Assembly (NCBI RefSeq): GCF_001889065.1
Contig: NZ_LWHB01000119.1
Coordinates: 1 to 18,690, forward strand
DNA length: 18,690 nt
Origin: Suttonella ornithocola
Lineage (GTDB): Bacteria; Pseudomonadota; Gammaproteobacteria; Cardiobacteriales; Cardiobacteriaceae
Direction: 5' to 3'
Shown: positions 7,005 through 16,095 of the stretch, in pieces
How positions within the stretch are numbered: the stretch's first letter is position 1
Layout of the letters: each line of letters begins with the position of its first letter
Made by a program: the position numbers and the translations under genes
The notes under the pieces: model-generated
What the model was told of the DNA's origin: nothing
Databases searched by the model: none
The model's input: only the letters and a program-made list of their open reading frames with translations

Positions 7005-8087
7005 ATGCTTTACGCTTTAGCTGAATGGCTGCAACAATATTTTACGCCATTAAATGCCTTAACGTATCTAACATCTCGAACTATTCTCGGTGCGTTAACA
7101 GCGTTGTTACTGAGTATTGGTTTGGGTAATAAGATGATTGATTGGTTGAAAGGAATGCAGATGGGGCAATTCGTCCGCAATGATGGTCCTAAAACGCATT
7201 TGAAGAAAGCAGGAACACCTACAATGGGTGGAGCTTTGATTATTTTTTCTATCGCTATTTCTATGTTGTTATGGGCGGATTTACGCATCTCTTATACATG
7301 GATTACGTTATTTACGCTCATGGGTTTTGGCGCGGTTGGCTGGACTGATGATTATCGAAAATTAGTTAAAAAGAATACGTTAGGATTAAGAGCAAAAGAG
7401 AAGTATTTTTGGCTGTCTGTTGTAGCGCTGGTTGTGGCTTTTTGGTTGTATTTTTTAGCTAAAACGCCGATTGAAACAAGCTTAATTGTTCCTTTTTTTA
7501 AGCATATTGAGTGGCAAATGGGGTGGCTGTTTATTCCTTTTGTCTATTTGGTTTTAACTGGTGCTAGTAATGCGGTTAATTTGACAGATGGTTTGGATGG
7601 ATTGGCAATTATGCCTGTCGTATTAGTAGCAGGGGGATTAGGTGTTTTTGCTTATCTTTCGGGTAGCCCGAATTTTGCTTCTCACTTAAATATTCCAGTG
7701 ATTCCAAATGCTGGAGAAGCAGGAGTCTTCTGTGCGGCGATTGCTGGAGCTGGTTTGGGCTTTTTGTGGTATAACGCGCATCCAGCTCAAGTATTTATGG
7801 GAGATGTTGGTGCTTTAAGTTTGGGCGCATCTTTAGGGACGGTGGCGGTTATCGTTCGTCAGGAGTTGGTCTTTGCAGTGATGGGTGGCATTTTTGTTGC
7901 TGAGGCATTATCAGTAATGGCACAAGTAGGTTCGTATAAATATCGTGGTAAGCGTGTTTTACGTATGGCACCATTGCATCACCATTTTGAACTCGGTGGT
8001 TGGCCAGAAACAAGAGTGACAATTCGATTTTGGATTATTACGGTTGTATTAGTTCTAATTGGGTTATCTACTTTAAAATTACGCTAG
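7005..8087 (+). CDS. mraY: Phospho-MurNAc-pentapeptide transferase MraY
   Basis: MraY is the polytopic inner-membrane enzyme that transfers phospho-MurNAc-pentapeptide from UDP to undecaprenyl phosphate, making lipid I. The product has 360 residues, the same as in E. coli, with about ten hydrophobic segments. Conserved catalytic features are all present: D115-D116-Y, NLTDGLDGLA, D267 in MGDVGALSLG, and the LHHHFELGGWPE loop near the C-terminus. GPKTHLKKAGTPTMGG near residue 70 is also typical. The start follows the murF stop by three bases and has AAGGA six bases upstream. Confidence 0.98.
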   Translation: MLYALAEWLQQYFTPLNALTYLTSRTILGALTALLLSIGLGNKMIDWLKGMQMGQFVRNDGPKTHLKKAGTPTMGGALIIFSIAISMLLWADLRISYTWITLFTLMGFGAVGWTDDYRKLVKKNTLGLRAKEKYFWLSVVALVVAFWLYFLAKTPIETSLIVPFFKHIEWQMGWLFIPFVYLVLTGASNAVNLTDGLDGLAIMPVVLVAGGLGVFAYLSGSPNFASHLNIPVIPNAGEAGVFCAAIAGAGLGFLWYNAHPAQVFMGDVGALSLGASLGTVAVIVRQELVFAVMGGIFVAEALSVMAQVGSYKYRGKRVLRMAPLHHHFELGGWPETRVTIRFWIITVVLVLIGLSTLKLR

Positions 8088-8097
8088 ATTCAATAGA

Positions 8098-9399
8098 ATG
8101 AATATGTTAGAAAAATTAAAAGAATTATCACTGGCTGAACCTATTGCGGTTGTGGGGATGGGCGCTTCAGGAAGGTCAGCATTGCGATTTTTACAAGAAG
8201 CTGGATATGAAGTGGTTGGAGTAGATGAGCGTGTACAAACAAATGTCACAACCATTTCTTTAACAGATAAAAAGCGCTTAGAGCAATATGCAACTTTAGT
8301 AGTTAGTCCTGGTGTCGATCGTCGAAAAGCAGCCATTCGTCATAGTCAGGCAAAAGTGATTAATGATATTGAGTTATTTGCTCGTTTGGCAGAAAAACCA
8401 ATTGCAGCAGTTACAGGTTCTAATGGAAAATCAACAGTGGTCACGATGCTGGCAGAGGTATTGCAAGCGCAGGGACTATCCGTTCGCTTATGTGGCAATA
8501 TCGGTCGTCCAGTTTTAGAGGCTTTATTTGATGCGCCAGAAGAAACGGATGTCTATGTTTTAGAACTTTCAAGCTATCAGTTAGAAATATGCCCAAGTTT
8601 TCATGCGGATGTAGGGGCAGTTTTAAATGTCAGTCCAGATCATTTGGACAGATATGATAGTTATCAAGACTATGTTGCGGCAAAAGCACATTTGGCAGCC
8701 GCTTCAGATGTTTGTATTTTGAATGGAGATGATGTTGCTTGTGTAGAAATGGCTGCTTTAGCAAAGCAAGCGATTTTTTATAGTATGAACGGTGCAAATC
8801 GTGTTGAGGGAGAACATATTTTTATCTCAGATTCGCCAGTTTTATCTACAGCTGCATTATCAGTTCATGGCATGCATAATTTTTTTAATGCTTTGACCAC
8901 ATTATTAATGGCACAGGCTTTAGGCGTGATACCTGAAAAAGCAGCGAAAGCTTTAATGTTATTTAGAGGATTACCTCATCGGATGCGATTAGTTTCAGAA
9001 GAGAATGGGGTCAAGTGGCTAGATGATTCTAAAGCAACCAATATTGGTGCAACAGCAGCAGCATTATCCGGTATTACAGCGCCCACTTGGCTAATTGTAG
9101 GCGGTGTTGGGAAAAATCAAGATTTTAGTGAGTTAGCTAAAATTATTTTACAGTCCTGTGTTAAGCGAGTATTGATGATTGGTGTAGATAATCGTGATAT
9201 GCAAGCTGCTTTTGATGCTGAGGGGGTTGTTTATACTGTATGTGGTGAAATGAATCACGCAGTTTCTTTAGCAAGAAAGGAAGCGTTATCAGGGGATTGG
9301 GTGTTGCTTTCACCTGCAACTGCGAGTTTTGACCAATTTAATGGGTATGCAGAGCGGGGAGAATGTTTTGCTTATGAGGTGACTTCATCATGTCGGTGA
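8098..9399 (+). CDS. murD: UDP-MurNAc-L-alanine:D-glutamate ligase MurD
   Basis: MurD adds D-glutamate to UDP-MurNAc-L-Ala with ATP, the second amino-acid step of the pathway. At 433 residues it is close to E. coli MurD (438). The N-terminal Rossmann-like domain opens with AVVGMGASGRSALRFL, VVSPGVD follows, and the ATP loop is T106-G-S-N-G-K-S-T. LELSSYQLE, LNVSPDHLDRYDSY, LPHRM, LDDSKATNIGA and LLSPATASFDQF complete the family pattern. The ATG at 8098 is ten bases after mraY; an ATG at 8104 is equally possible. Neither has a good Shine-Dalgarno, so re-initiation after mraY is likely. Overlaps ftsW by 10 bp. Confidence 0.96.
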   Translation: MNMLEKLKELSLAEPIAVVGMGASGRSALRFLQEAGYEVVGVDERVQTNVTTISLTDKKRLEQYATLVVSPGVDRRKAAIRHSQAKVINDIELFARLAEKPIAAVTGSNGKSTVVTMLAEVLQAQGLSVRLCGNIGRPVLEALFDAPEETDVYVLELSSYQLEICPSFHADVGAVLNVSPDHLDRYDSYQDYVAAKAHLAAASDVCILNGDDVACVEMAALAKQAIFYSMNGANRVEGEHIFISDSPVLSTAALSVHGMHNFFNALTTLLMAQALGVIPEKAAKALMLFRGLPHRMRLVSEENGVKWLDDSKATNIGATAAALSGITAPTWLIVGGVGKNQDFSELAKIILQSCVKRVLMIGVDNRDMQAAFDAEGVVYTVCGEMNHAVSLARKEALSGDWVLLSPATASFDQFNGYAERGECFAYEVTSSCR

Positions 9400-10592
9400 A
9401 TACTCGGATTAAAGATCCTGTTGCAGATTTTCATCGCAGTCAAGCTAAACATGTTACTCGTTGGCATAATGTTTCATTTCCAGATATATGGCTATTATTT
9501 GCTTTAATGACATTAGTAACCATAGGGATGGTAATGGTCACTTCTGCTTCAACGCCTATTGCGTTACAAAGTGGGGCAGAGAAATTATATTTTGTAAAAA
9601 GACAGGGTATTTTTTACGGAGTGTCATTTATTTGTGCTTATATTGCTTTTTCACAACCGGTAAATACTTTTTTTAAACACGCAGATAAGATATTGATTCT
9701 TTCTATCATTATGTTGTTTCTTGTTTTTATGCCCGGAATTGGCTATGCGGCAAATGGCGCACATCGTTGGTTGAATTTAGGTCCGATTAAGCTTCAATCT
9801 GGAGAAGTTGCAAAATTAGCCGTTATTCTTTATGCCGCCGCTTTTTTAACTAAAAATCGTATTAAATTAGAACATTCTTGGACGCCGGTATTTTTATTAT
9901 TATTAGTAGGAGCAGCTTTTTCTGCGTTATTATTGAAACAACCAGATTTTGGTACAACAGCAGTAATATTGACAACATTACTGGGAATGATGTTTTTAGC
10001 AGGCATCCCTTTAGGACGTTTTTTAGTATTGGGTGCGGTTGCGGTAACAGCAATGGGATTTATTTTGGTTGCTGCACCTTATCGAGTAAAGCGTTTAATT
10101 ATGTTTTTAGACCCTTTTAAGTATCAATATGATGAAGGTTATCAGCTGGCTAATTCCTTAGTTGCTATTGGACGAGGTGGCATTCATGGTGTCGGCTTAG
10201 GAGACAGTGTTTTTAAACATCAGTTTGTTCCTGAAGCGCATACGGATTTTATTTTTTCGATTATTGCTGAAGAGCTTGGGTTAATTGGTTCGCTTATTGT
10301 TATGAGTATTTATACCCTATTGATTTGGCGAGCTTTTATGATAGGTCAGTTGGCTGATCGCGTTCGTAAACGTTTTCATGCGTATGTTGCTTATGGAATT
10401 GGTTTATGGATTGGTATACAAACATTAATTAATATGGGTGTGGTGACAGGAGTGTTGCCAACAAAAGGACTAACTTTACCACTGATTAGCTATGGTGGAA
10501 GTTCTTTGATGATTACAGGGATTGCTTTAGGGATTTTAGCGAGAGTTGATGGAGAAGCGCGTTTTCAAGCAAAACGAGAGGGGATATTATGA
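9390..10592 (+). CDS. ftsW: Septal peptidoglycan glycosyltransferase FtsW
   Basis: FtsW is a SEDS-family polymerase that builds septal glycan chains from lipid II and works with FtsI. The 400-residue protein has a cytoplasmic N-terminus of about 30 residues and around ten membrane segments. Signatures are GAHRWLNLGPIKLQSGEVAKLA, LKQPDFGTT, the loop PEAHTDFIFSIIAEELG containing the conserved Asp/Glu region, and GLTLPLISYGGSS near the C-terminus. The last motif is a SEDS hallmark. The ATG at 9390 lies inside the murD end and has GAGGTGA (9377-9383) six bases upstream. FtsW rather than RodA is chosen because of the place between murD and murG. Confidence 0.97.
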   Translation: MSVNTRIKDPVADFHRSQAKHVTRWHNVSFPDIWLLFALMTLVTIGMVMVTSASTPIALQSGAEKLYFVKRQGIFYGVSFICAYIAFSQPVNTFFKHADKILILSIIMLFLVFMPGIGYAANGAHRWLNLGPIKLQSGEVAKLAVILYAAAFLTKNRIKLEHSWTPVFLLLLVGAAFSALLLKQPDFGTTAVILTTLLGMMFLAGIPLGRFLVLGAVAVTAMGFILVAAPYRVKRLIMFLDPFKYQYDEGYQLANSLVAIGRGGIHGVGLGDSVFKHQFVPEAHTDFIFSIIAEELGLIGSLIVMSIYTLLIWRAFMIGQLADRVRKRFHAYVAYGIGLWIGIQTLINMGVVTGVLPTKGLTLPLISYGGSSLMITGIALGILARVDGEARFQAKREGIL

Positions 10593-11683
10593 GAAGCGTT
10601 TGGCAAGGCAAAACGGTTTTAATGATGGCAGGTGGTACAGGCGGTCATGTTTATCCTGCTTTAGCTGTTGCGCGAGCAGCACGAGAGAAAGGCGCAGTCA
10701 TTCATTGGCTAGGAAATAAGGAAGGTTTTGAGGGGAAAAAGGTATCGGAAGCAGGATTTGAGTTGCATGATATTGCTGTCCGTGGCTTAAGAGGCAAGGG
10801 ACTATTAGGATGGTTAAAAGCACCATTTATGGTGTATCGCGCAAGAGCCAGAGCCAAATCAGTTATGAAGGAAATTCAACCTGATGTTGTAATCGGAATG
10901 GGGGGATTTGTATCTGGTCCTGGAGGTTTGGCAGCAAAAGCTTTAGGTATTCCACTGGTGATTCATGAGCAAAATGCTGTGATGGGAATGACTAATACAT
11001 GGTTAGCAAAGTTTGCAGATAAGGTGTTACTTGCTGATGATAGAGCAGCCAATAAGTTATCAAGCGGAAAATCTTATGTTTTAACGGGTAATCCTGTTCG
11101 TTCAGATATTGCTGCGGTAGCTGCACCTTCCAAACGCTATCCTTTTCATTATGGTTCGATAAAGTTACTAGTATTAGGGGGAAGTCAGGGAGCGAGTGCG
11201 ATTAATACTTTAGTGCCACAGGCATTGGCTTTATTACCGGAAAGACAACGTCCAACAGTTTTACATCAATGCGGAGAACGTTGGTTAAAAGAAACAGAAA
11301 GATGTTATGCCGATTTGGGGATTAGAGCAAAAGTAGTCGCTTTTATTGATGATATGGCAGAAGCATATGGTAATTCAGATTGGGTAATTGCACGTTCTGG
11401 TGCATTAACAGTAGCGGAAATTGCTACTGTAGGTTTACCAGCAATTTTTATTCCTTTTCCCCATGCGGTAGATGACCATCAAACAATGAATGCACAACAG
11501 TTAGCAGAAGCAGGTGCAGCCAGTGTGATTGCGCAATCTGAGTTAACAGCAGAGAAATTAGCAAAGTTGATTGCAGAGCGCGATTTAAGAACAGATTTAG
11601 CAGAACAGGCTAAAAAGGCTTATCAATGTTCTCATAGACAAGCATTAGATAAAATTTTGTCTGAAATTGAGGAAATTCTTTAA
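10589..11683 (+). CDS. murG: Lipid II synthase MurG
   Basis: MurG is a GT-B glycosyltransferase on the inner face of the membrane. It transfers GlcNAc from UDP-GlcNAc to lipid I, giving lipid II. The protein has 364 residues (E. coli 355). The N-terminal glycine loop is A14-G-G-T-G-G-H at residues 14-20, with VIGMGGFVSGPGGLAA and HEQNAVMGMTN following. The second loop is G197-G-S-Q-G-A, and the UDP-GlcNAc site ARSGALTVAEI with FPHAVDDHQTMNA is intact. The start overlaps the ftsW stop as ATGA and has GAGGGG six bases upstream. Confidence 0.97.
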   Translation: MRSVWQGKTVLMMAGGTGGHVYPALAVARAAREKGAVIHWLGNKEGFEGKKVSEAGFELHDIAVRGLRGKGLLGWLKAPFMVYRARARAKSVMKEIQPDVVIGMGGFVSGPGGLAAKALGIPLVIHEQNAVMGMTNTWLAKFADKVLLADDRAANKLSSGKSYVLTGNPVRSDIAAVAAPSKRYPFHYGSIKLLVLGGSQGASAINTLVPQALALLPERQRPTVLHQCGERWLKETERCYADLGIRAKVVAFIDDMAEAYGNSDWVIARSGALTVAEIATVGLPAIFIPFPHAVDDHQTMNAQQLAEAGAASVIAQSELTAEKLAKLIAERDLRTDLAEQAKKAYQCSHRQALDKILSEIEEIL

Positions 11684-13116
11684 TGAAAGCAGCGGATATT
11701 CATTTCGGACGTATTGAACGTCGTCAAATGCGCCGAGTCAAAAATGTATTTTTTGTGGGAATCGGTGGCGTTGGAATGAGCGGCATTGCTGAGGTGCTAC
11801 TGAATTTAGGCTACGAAGTAAGTGGCTCTGATATGAAATCATCCGCAATTACGCAACGGTTAGAATCAAAAGGCGCTAAAATTTTTATCGGGCATGCCGC
11901 AGAAAATGTTATAGATGCCGATGTCGTAGTGACATCTTCGGCAATTAGTCGTAGTAATCCTGAAATATTGCAAGCGAGAGAATTAGGAATTCCAGTTATC
12001 CGTCGCGCGGAAATGTTAGCAGAGTTAATGCGTTTTCGATTTGGTATTGCTATTGCGGGTACACATGGAAAAACCACAACAACGAGTTTAACAGCCTCTA
12101 TTTTGACTGATGCGGGGCTTGATCCAACTTTTGTTATCGGTGGTGTATTGACTTCAGCAGGCAGTAATGCACGCTTAGGTGAAGGGCAATATTTAGTCGC
12201 AGAAGCCGATGAATCGGATACGTCTTTTTGGTTATTACAACCAATGATTTCAATTGTTACTAATATTGATGCGGATCATTTGGAGAATTATGAAGGTAGT
12301 TACGAAACACTAAAAGAAGGATTTGTTCGTTTCCTGCACAATCTCCCTTTCTATGGTTTAGCGGTAATGTGCATTGATGATCCAGGCGTACAAGCAATTA
12401 TGCCAGATGTTGGGCGACCCGTAAGAACGTATGGTTTTAGTAAGGAAGCAGATGTTAGAGCGATAAATGTTCGTCAGACAGGAATGCAAATGCATTTTGA
12501 TGTGATTGATGATAATACCAATCAAACTTTTTCTGTTGTATTGAATATGCCGGGTAAACACAATGTATTAAATGCATTGGCAGCAATTATTGTAGGTGAG
12601 GAGCTTGGGCTAGATAGAGAAGCAATTATTAAAGGGTTGTCGCAATTTTTTGGCGTTGGACGGCGATTTACTTATCATGGGCGCATTAAGCACGCCTTTG
12701 GAGAAGCAGATATTTTTGAAGATTATGGTCATCATCCAAGTGAAATTCGTGCAGTTTTAGCGGCTGCTAAGGAAGGATTTACAGGGCGACGTGTTGTCCC
12801 GGTTTTCCAGCCTCATCGTTTTACTCGAACCAGAGATTTATTAGATGACTTTGCTGAAGTATTATCAGAGTGTGATACGTTAATTCTCACGGAGGTTTAT
12901 TCTGCAGGAGAAACGCCTATTGTCGGTGCAGATAGCCGAGATTTAGCTAGAGCGATTAGAGGACATGGTCGAGTTGATCCCGTTTTTATTGCAGATAAAA
13001 CACGAATTATTGAACACTTAAAAAATAATTTGCTTCAAGAAAATGATGTAGTGATTTTTTTAGGAGCAGGGGATATTGGACGTTTAGCAAAAGAAATGGT
13101 AGAGGAGTCAAAATGA
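11683..13116 (+). CDS. murC: UDP-N-acetylmuramate:L-alanine ligase MurC
   Basis: MurC attaches L-alanine to UDP-MurNAc with ATP, the first peptide-stem step, in the cytoplasm. The 477-residue product (E. coli 491) has the N-terminal dinucleotide-like fold FFVGIGGVGMSGIAEVL, the ATP loop G126-T-H-G-K-T-T-T-T, VAEADESDTSF, TNIDADHLENY, FGVGRRFTYHG, EDYGHHPSEI and FQPHRFTRTRDL. Its ATG shares one base with the murG stop (TAATG), which suggests coupled translation. murB, which follows murC in some bacteria, is absent here. Confidence 0.97.
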   Translation: MKAADIHFGRIERRQMRRVKNVFFVGIGGVGMSGIAEVLLNLGYEVSGSDMKSSAITQRLESKGAKIFIGHAAENVIDADVVVTSSAISRSNPEILQARELGIPVIRRAEMLAELMRFRFGIAIAGTHGKTTTTSLTASILTDAGLDPTFVIGGVLTSAGSNARLGEGQYLVAEADESDTSFWLLQPMISIVTNIDADHLENYEGSYETLKEGFVRFLHNLPFYGLAVMCIDDPGVQAIMPDVGRPVRTYGFSKEADVRAINVRQTGMQMHFDVIDDNTNQTFSVVLNMPGKHNVLNALAAIIVGEELGLDREAIIKGLSQFFGVGRRFTYHGRIKHAFGEADIFEDYGHHPSEIRAVLAAAKEGFTGRRVVPVFQPHRFTRTRDLLDDFAEVLSECDTLILTEVYSAGETPIVGADSRDLARAIRGHGRVDPVFIADKTRIIEHLKNNLLQENDVVIFLGAGDIGRLAKEMVEESK

Positions 13117-14066
13117 ACCCATCAATGTTTGGAAAAGTGGCTGTGCTTTATGGTGGGGATTCAGCAGAGAGAGAGGTTTCTTTGCAAAGTGGTGTTGCCG
13201 TTCATCAGGCGCTTTTAAGTCGTCAAGTTGATGCGCATTTAGTCGATACTCGTGATCATGAAGCTGTTCTATCATTAAAGAAAAATGGTTTTTCTAGAGC
13301 GTTTGTTATGTTACATGGTCGTGGCGGAGAGGACGGGCAAATTCAAGGCGTTTTAGAATGGCTAGGTTTACCCTATACTGGTAGTGGGATTATGGCTTGT
13401 GCCATTGCTATGGATAAGGTGATGACAAAACAGGTATGGGCGGCAAATGGATTACCAGTTTTAAAAGATCAGTTGGTAACCGCACAAACGCAATATGATG
13501 ACTTGGTTGAAGCTTTAGGTAGTGATATTTTGGCGATTAAACCTTCTTTAGAGGGGTCTAGCGTTGGAATTAGTCGAGTAACAGATGAAGCTTCTTTTAA
13601 AGAAGCACTTCTAAAAGCAGGTGTTGATAAGCAGGCTGTTATGGCAGAACCATGGATTACTGGCCGTGAACTAACATGCGGAATTGTATGTGATAAGTTG
13701 CTACCAAGTATAGAAATTATCGCAAGTAGCGATCATAGCTTTTATGACTATGAGGCAAAATATTTGGCCGATGATACACGTTATCTTTGTCCAGCACCTA
13801 TCTCCGAAACGCTAGAGAAGCAGTTGCAAGAAATGACAGAAAAAGCTTTTCGTGTTCTAGGCTGTAGTGGCTGGGGAAGGGTAGATTATTTGTTGGATCA
13901 AAATAACCGTCTTTGGTTATTAGAAATCAATCTCTCACCCGGAATGACTTCTCATTCTCTTATTCCTCAAGCGGCTGCAAAAGCGGGGATGAGTTTTTCG
14001 GATGCGGTTATTTCAGTTTTATCAACTACCTATAAAAAACAGGTGGATAATGCGAATTGCTGTTAG
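13113..14066 (+). CDS. ddl: D-alanine:D-alanine ligase
   Basis: Ddl joins two D-alanines with ATP, giving the dipeptide used by MurF. The 317-residue ATP-grasp protein has AVLYGGDSAEREVSLQSG, MLHGRGGEDGQIQG, LPYTGSGIMACAIAMDK, EGSSVGIS and the omega-loop YDYEAKY, whose Tyr is typical of D-Ala-D-Ala rather than D-Ala-D-lactate enzymes. Metal-binding E271 and N273 lie in LLEINLSPGMTSHS. Two positions differ from the sequences I know: Leu274 in place of Thr in NTSPGMT, and Leu146 where Arg or Gln-like residues precede EGSS. The start overlaps the murC stop as ATGA with GAGGAG upstream. The C-terminus runs about ten residues past E. coli DdlB and overlaps ftsQ by 17 bp. Confidence 0.95.
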   Translation: MNPSMFGKVAVLYGGDSAEREVSLQSGVAVHQALLSRQVDAHLVDTRDHEAVLSLKKNGFSRAFVMLHGRGGEDGQIQGVLEWLGLPYTGSGIMACAIAMDKVMTKQVWAANGLPVLKDQLVTAQTQYDDLVEALGSDILAIKPSLEGSSVGISRVTDEASFKEALLKAGVDKQAVMAEPWITGRELTCGIVCDKLLPSIEIIASSDHSFYDYEAKYLADDTRYLCPAPISETLEKQLQEMTEKAFRVLGCSGWGRVDYLLDQNNRLWLLEINLSPGMTSHSLIPQAAAKAGMSFSDAVISVLSTTYKKQVDNANCC

Positions 14067-14868
14067 CCGTCCACCGCGTAAAGTTTCCGTCGTTAAGCGG
14101 CAACAACGTTCATTGGCAAAACAGTTATTGGCTTCTATTGGAGAAGCAGTATTGGCATTGTTATTACTTAGTGCAATTTTATTAGCCGGTTGGATGACTT
14201 ATAAGCGATTGACACAAAATGCTTTCTTTCCTTTAAAAAGAGTCGTTCTTGAACGTCCTTTAATTTATGCTGATCCATTAACAATTACAGATACCGTTCG
14301 TAGTTATGGTAGAGCTGATATGTTACATATCGATGTTCAGGCATTAGCCACACAAATTGATCAAATGGATTGGGTGAAATCTGTAATAGTTAGTAAGCAA
14401 TGGCCTGATGCTATTAAGGTTAATGTTCAAGAAAGAGTACCGATTTTACGTTGGGGAAAAGGAGACTTTTTAGATACGGATGCTGTGCATTTTCATTTGC
14501 CTGATGCGCCAGCCTTAACAAAGTTATTTGCTGTAGAAGGACCAGAGGGAACTGAAAAATCGGTTCTTGAAATGTATAGGCGTATCAATCCATGGTTAAG
14601 AGAGCAAGGTGTAGAGCTGTTGTCTCTAACTCTAGATCCACGCTTAATTTGGCATGTACGAATTGCTCCCGGTATTGATGTCTTATTAGGTAGAGATGAA
14701 TTAAATGAGCGACTGAAAAAGCTAGTGATTGTTAATCGTAAAATTCTCTCAAAGTATGGTAAATATATTGCCTCTTTGGATTTACGCTATCAAGAAGGAT
14801 TTTCTGTTCGTTGGAAACCCGGGGTTAAACCCGCAGAAATTGATAATAATAAGAAGGTAAGCAGATGA
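14050..14868 (+). CDS. ftsQ: Cell division protein FtsQ
   Basis: FtsQ is a bitopic inner-membrane division protein that recruits FtsL and FtsB and links early and late division proteins. The 272-residue product (E. coli 276) has a basic cytoplasmic N-terminus, one membrane segment (about residues 33-51), and a periplasmic POTRA domain beginning FPLKRVVLE. WVKSVIVSKQWPDAIKVNVQERVPILRW is recognisable in two overlapping pieces, followed by the beta domain ending YQEGFSVRWKPG. An in-frame ATG at 14002 would add 16 residues inside ddl, but I chose 14050 because AGGTGG (14041-14046) directly precedes it and the length then fits the family. Its ATG is 17 bp before the end of ddl. Confidence 0.94.
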   Translation: MRIAVSRPPRKVSVVKRQQRSLAKQLLASIGEAVLALLLLSAILLAGWMTYKRLTQNAFFPLKRVVLERPLIYADPLTITDTVRSYGRADMLHIDVQALATQIDQMDWVKSVIVSKQWPDAIKVNVQERVPILRWGKGDFLDTDAVHFHLPDAPALTKLFAVEGPEGTEKSVLEMYRRINPWLREQGVELLSLTLDPRLIWHVRIAPGIDVLLGRDELNERLKKLVIVNRKILSKYGKYIASLDLRYQEGFSVRWKPGVKPAEIDNNKKVSR

Positions 14869-16079
14869 AACCAGATGCTATTCAAGCTGTTATAGATGCG
14901 GGGAGTTCACAAATTCGTGTGATTGTGGCTCAAAAAGAAGAGAATCAACCTTTAGAAATTATTGGGTGTGGTGTTGTTAATACCGCTTCTATTAAAAATG
15001 GCTTAGTTAGTGATATTGCAGCAACTGCTAAAGCCATTCGGCAGGCGATTGATGAAGCAGAGCAACAATCAGGATTTGAAATACGAAATGTGGATGCAGC
15101 AATTGGTGGTGAGCAGGTTTCTGGAATGAATAGTGTCGCAGATTGCGCTATTCCAACAGGTAAAATCCGTAGTGATGAAATTAGTCGGCTTATTCTACAA
15201 GCTCGCCAAAAAATAAGTGATGAAAATTATCAAATTTTACATATTTTAGAGCAACAATATCAAGTAGATGAGTATTCTGGCATTGATGAACCTATTGGTA
15301 TGGTAGCGGATAAATTATCCGCTCATTTGCATATTTTACGCGTGAGAAAAAATAATGCAGAAAATTTAAAACGAGCAATTGAGGCAGCCGGTATTGGCAT
15401 CAATGCATTAGTTTTTTCAGGTTTGGCTTCTTCTTATGCGGCTACTACTAAAGAAGAACGGGAAATGGGCGTATGTGTGTTAGATATTGGTGCAGATACT
15501 AGTAATTTCATGGCATGGTATGAACATCGACCACTTTATAGCGGCGGTTTAAACATTGGTGGTGAATGGGTATCTAGTGATTTAGCAACGACATTTACGA
15601 CACCTCGTCAATTTGCAGAGATAATTAAGTGCCAGCAAGGTGCTATTCGCTTATCTATAATGAAATCTGAATGGGTGAATTTACCAAGCACAGGATTACG
15701 TCCTTCTAGGCAAGTTGCTAGTGCTGATGTTGTCAAAGTTATTACAGCTAGGTATGAAGAAATATTTGCGCAGCTAGAAAAAGCGCTACATCGGCAAGGA
15801 ATGCGTAGAATGAGTGAGGGTGGTTTAGTATTGACAGGAGGAGCTGCGCAAATTCCCGGATTGGCTGCTTATGTAACAGAAGAATTTTCTATTCCAGTAA
15901 GAATCGCACGCCCAGAGCAAATTGCAAATTTGCCAGATCATCTACAGTATGACCCTAGTATGATGACCAGTTTAGGGATGCTTAAATTATTATATGAACC
16001 AATTGCTGATCATGTGTGGGCGAAGCCACCAAAAAAAGGTATAATTACACGATTAAGCAGTATGTTCTCACGCTCTTAG
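14865..16079 (+). CDS. ftsA: Cell division protein FtsA
   Basis: FtsA is the actin-like protein that binds the FtsZ tail, tethers the ring to the membrane and signals to FtsQLB-FtsWI. The 404-residue protein (E. coli 420) has the phosphate-1 motif at D11-A-G-S-S, the 1C domain (residues about 80-165), FSGLASSYAATTKEEREMGVC as in E. coli, and the adenosine motif LTGGAAQIPG from residue 323. It ends in an amphipathic membrane-targeting helix, GIITRLSSMFSRS. The phosphate-2 motif reads D207-I-G-A-D-T-S-N where DIGGGTxD is usual, a notable departure. The start overlaps the ftsQ stop as ATGA with AAGGT about seven bases upstream. It lies 16 nt before ftsZ. Confidence 0.95.
   Translation: MKPDAIQAVIDAGSSQIRVIVAQKEENQPLEIIGCGVVNTASIKNGLVSDIAATAKAIRQAIDEAEQQSGFEIRNVDAAIGGEQVSGMNSVADCAIPTGKIRSDEISRLILQARQKISDENYQILHILEQQYQVDEYSGIDEPIGMVADKLSAHLHILRVRKNNAENLKRAIEAAGIGINALVFSGLASSYAATTKEEREMGVCVLDIGADTSNFMAWYEHRPLYSGGLNIGGEWVSSDLATTFTTPRQFAEIIKCQQGAIRLSIMKSEWVNLPSTGLRPSRQVASADVVKVITARYEEIFAQLEKALHRQGMRRMSEGGLVLTGGAAQIPGLAAYVTEEFSIPVRIARPEQIANLPDHLQYDPSMMTSLGMLKLLYEPIADHVWAKPPKKGIITRLSSMFSRS
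16040..16045 (+). promoter_or_regulatory. Possible -10 box of an internal ftsZ promoter
   Basis: A perfect TATAAT sits at the end of ftsA, 51 bases before the ftsZ start codon. No good -35 hexamer is found at 16-18 bp upstream and there is no TGN extension, so it may be chance in AT-rich coding DNA. Extra ftsZ promoters inside ftsA and ftsQ are known in E. coli, which is the reason for listing it. Confidence 0.2.
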
Positions 16080-16095
16080 CCCTCGGAGGAAGCGA

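Noticed and set aside
9488..10120. Short open frames on both strands inside ftsW
   Set aside because: Out-of-frame readings of an intact ftsW, with atypical composition and no initiation signals.
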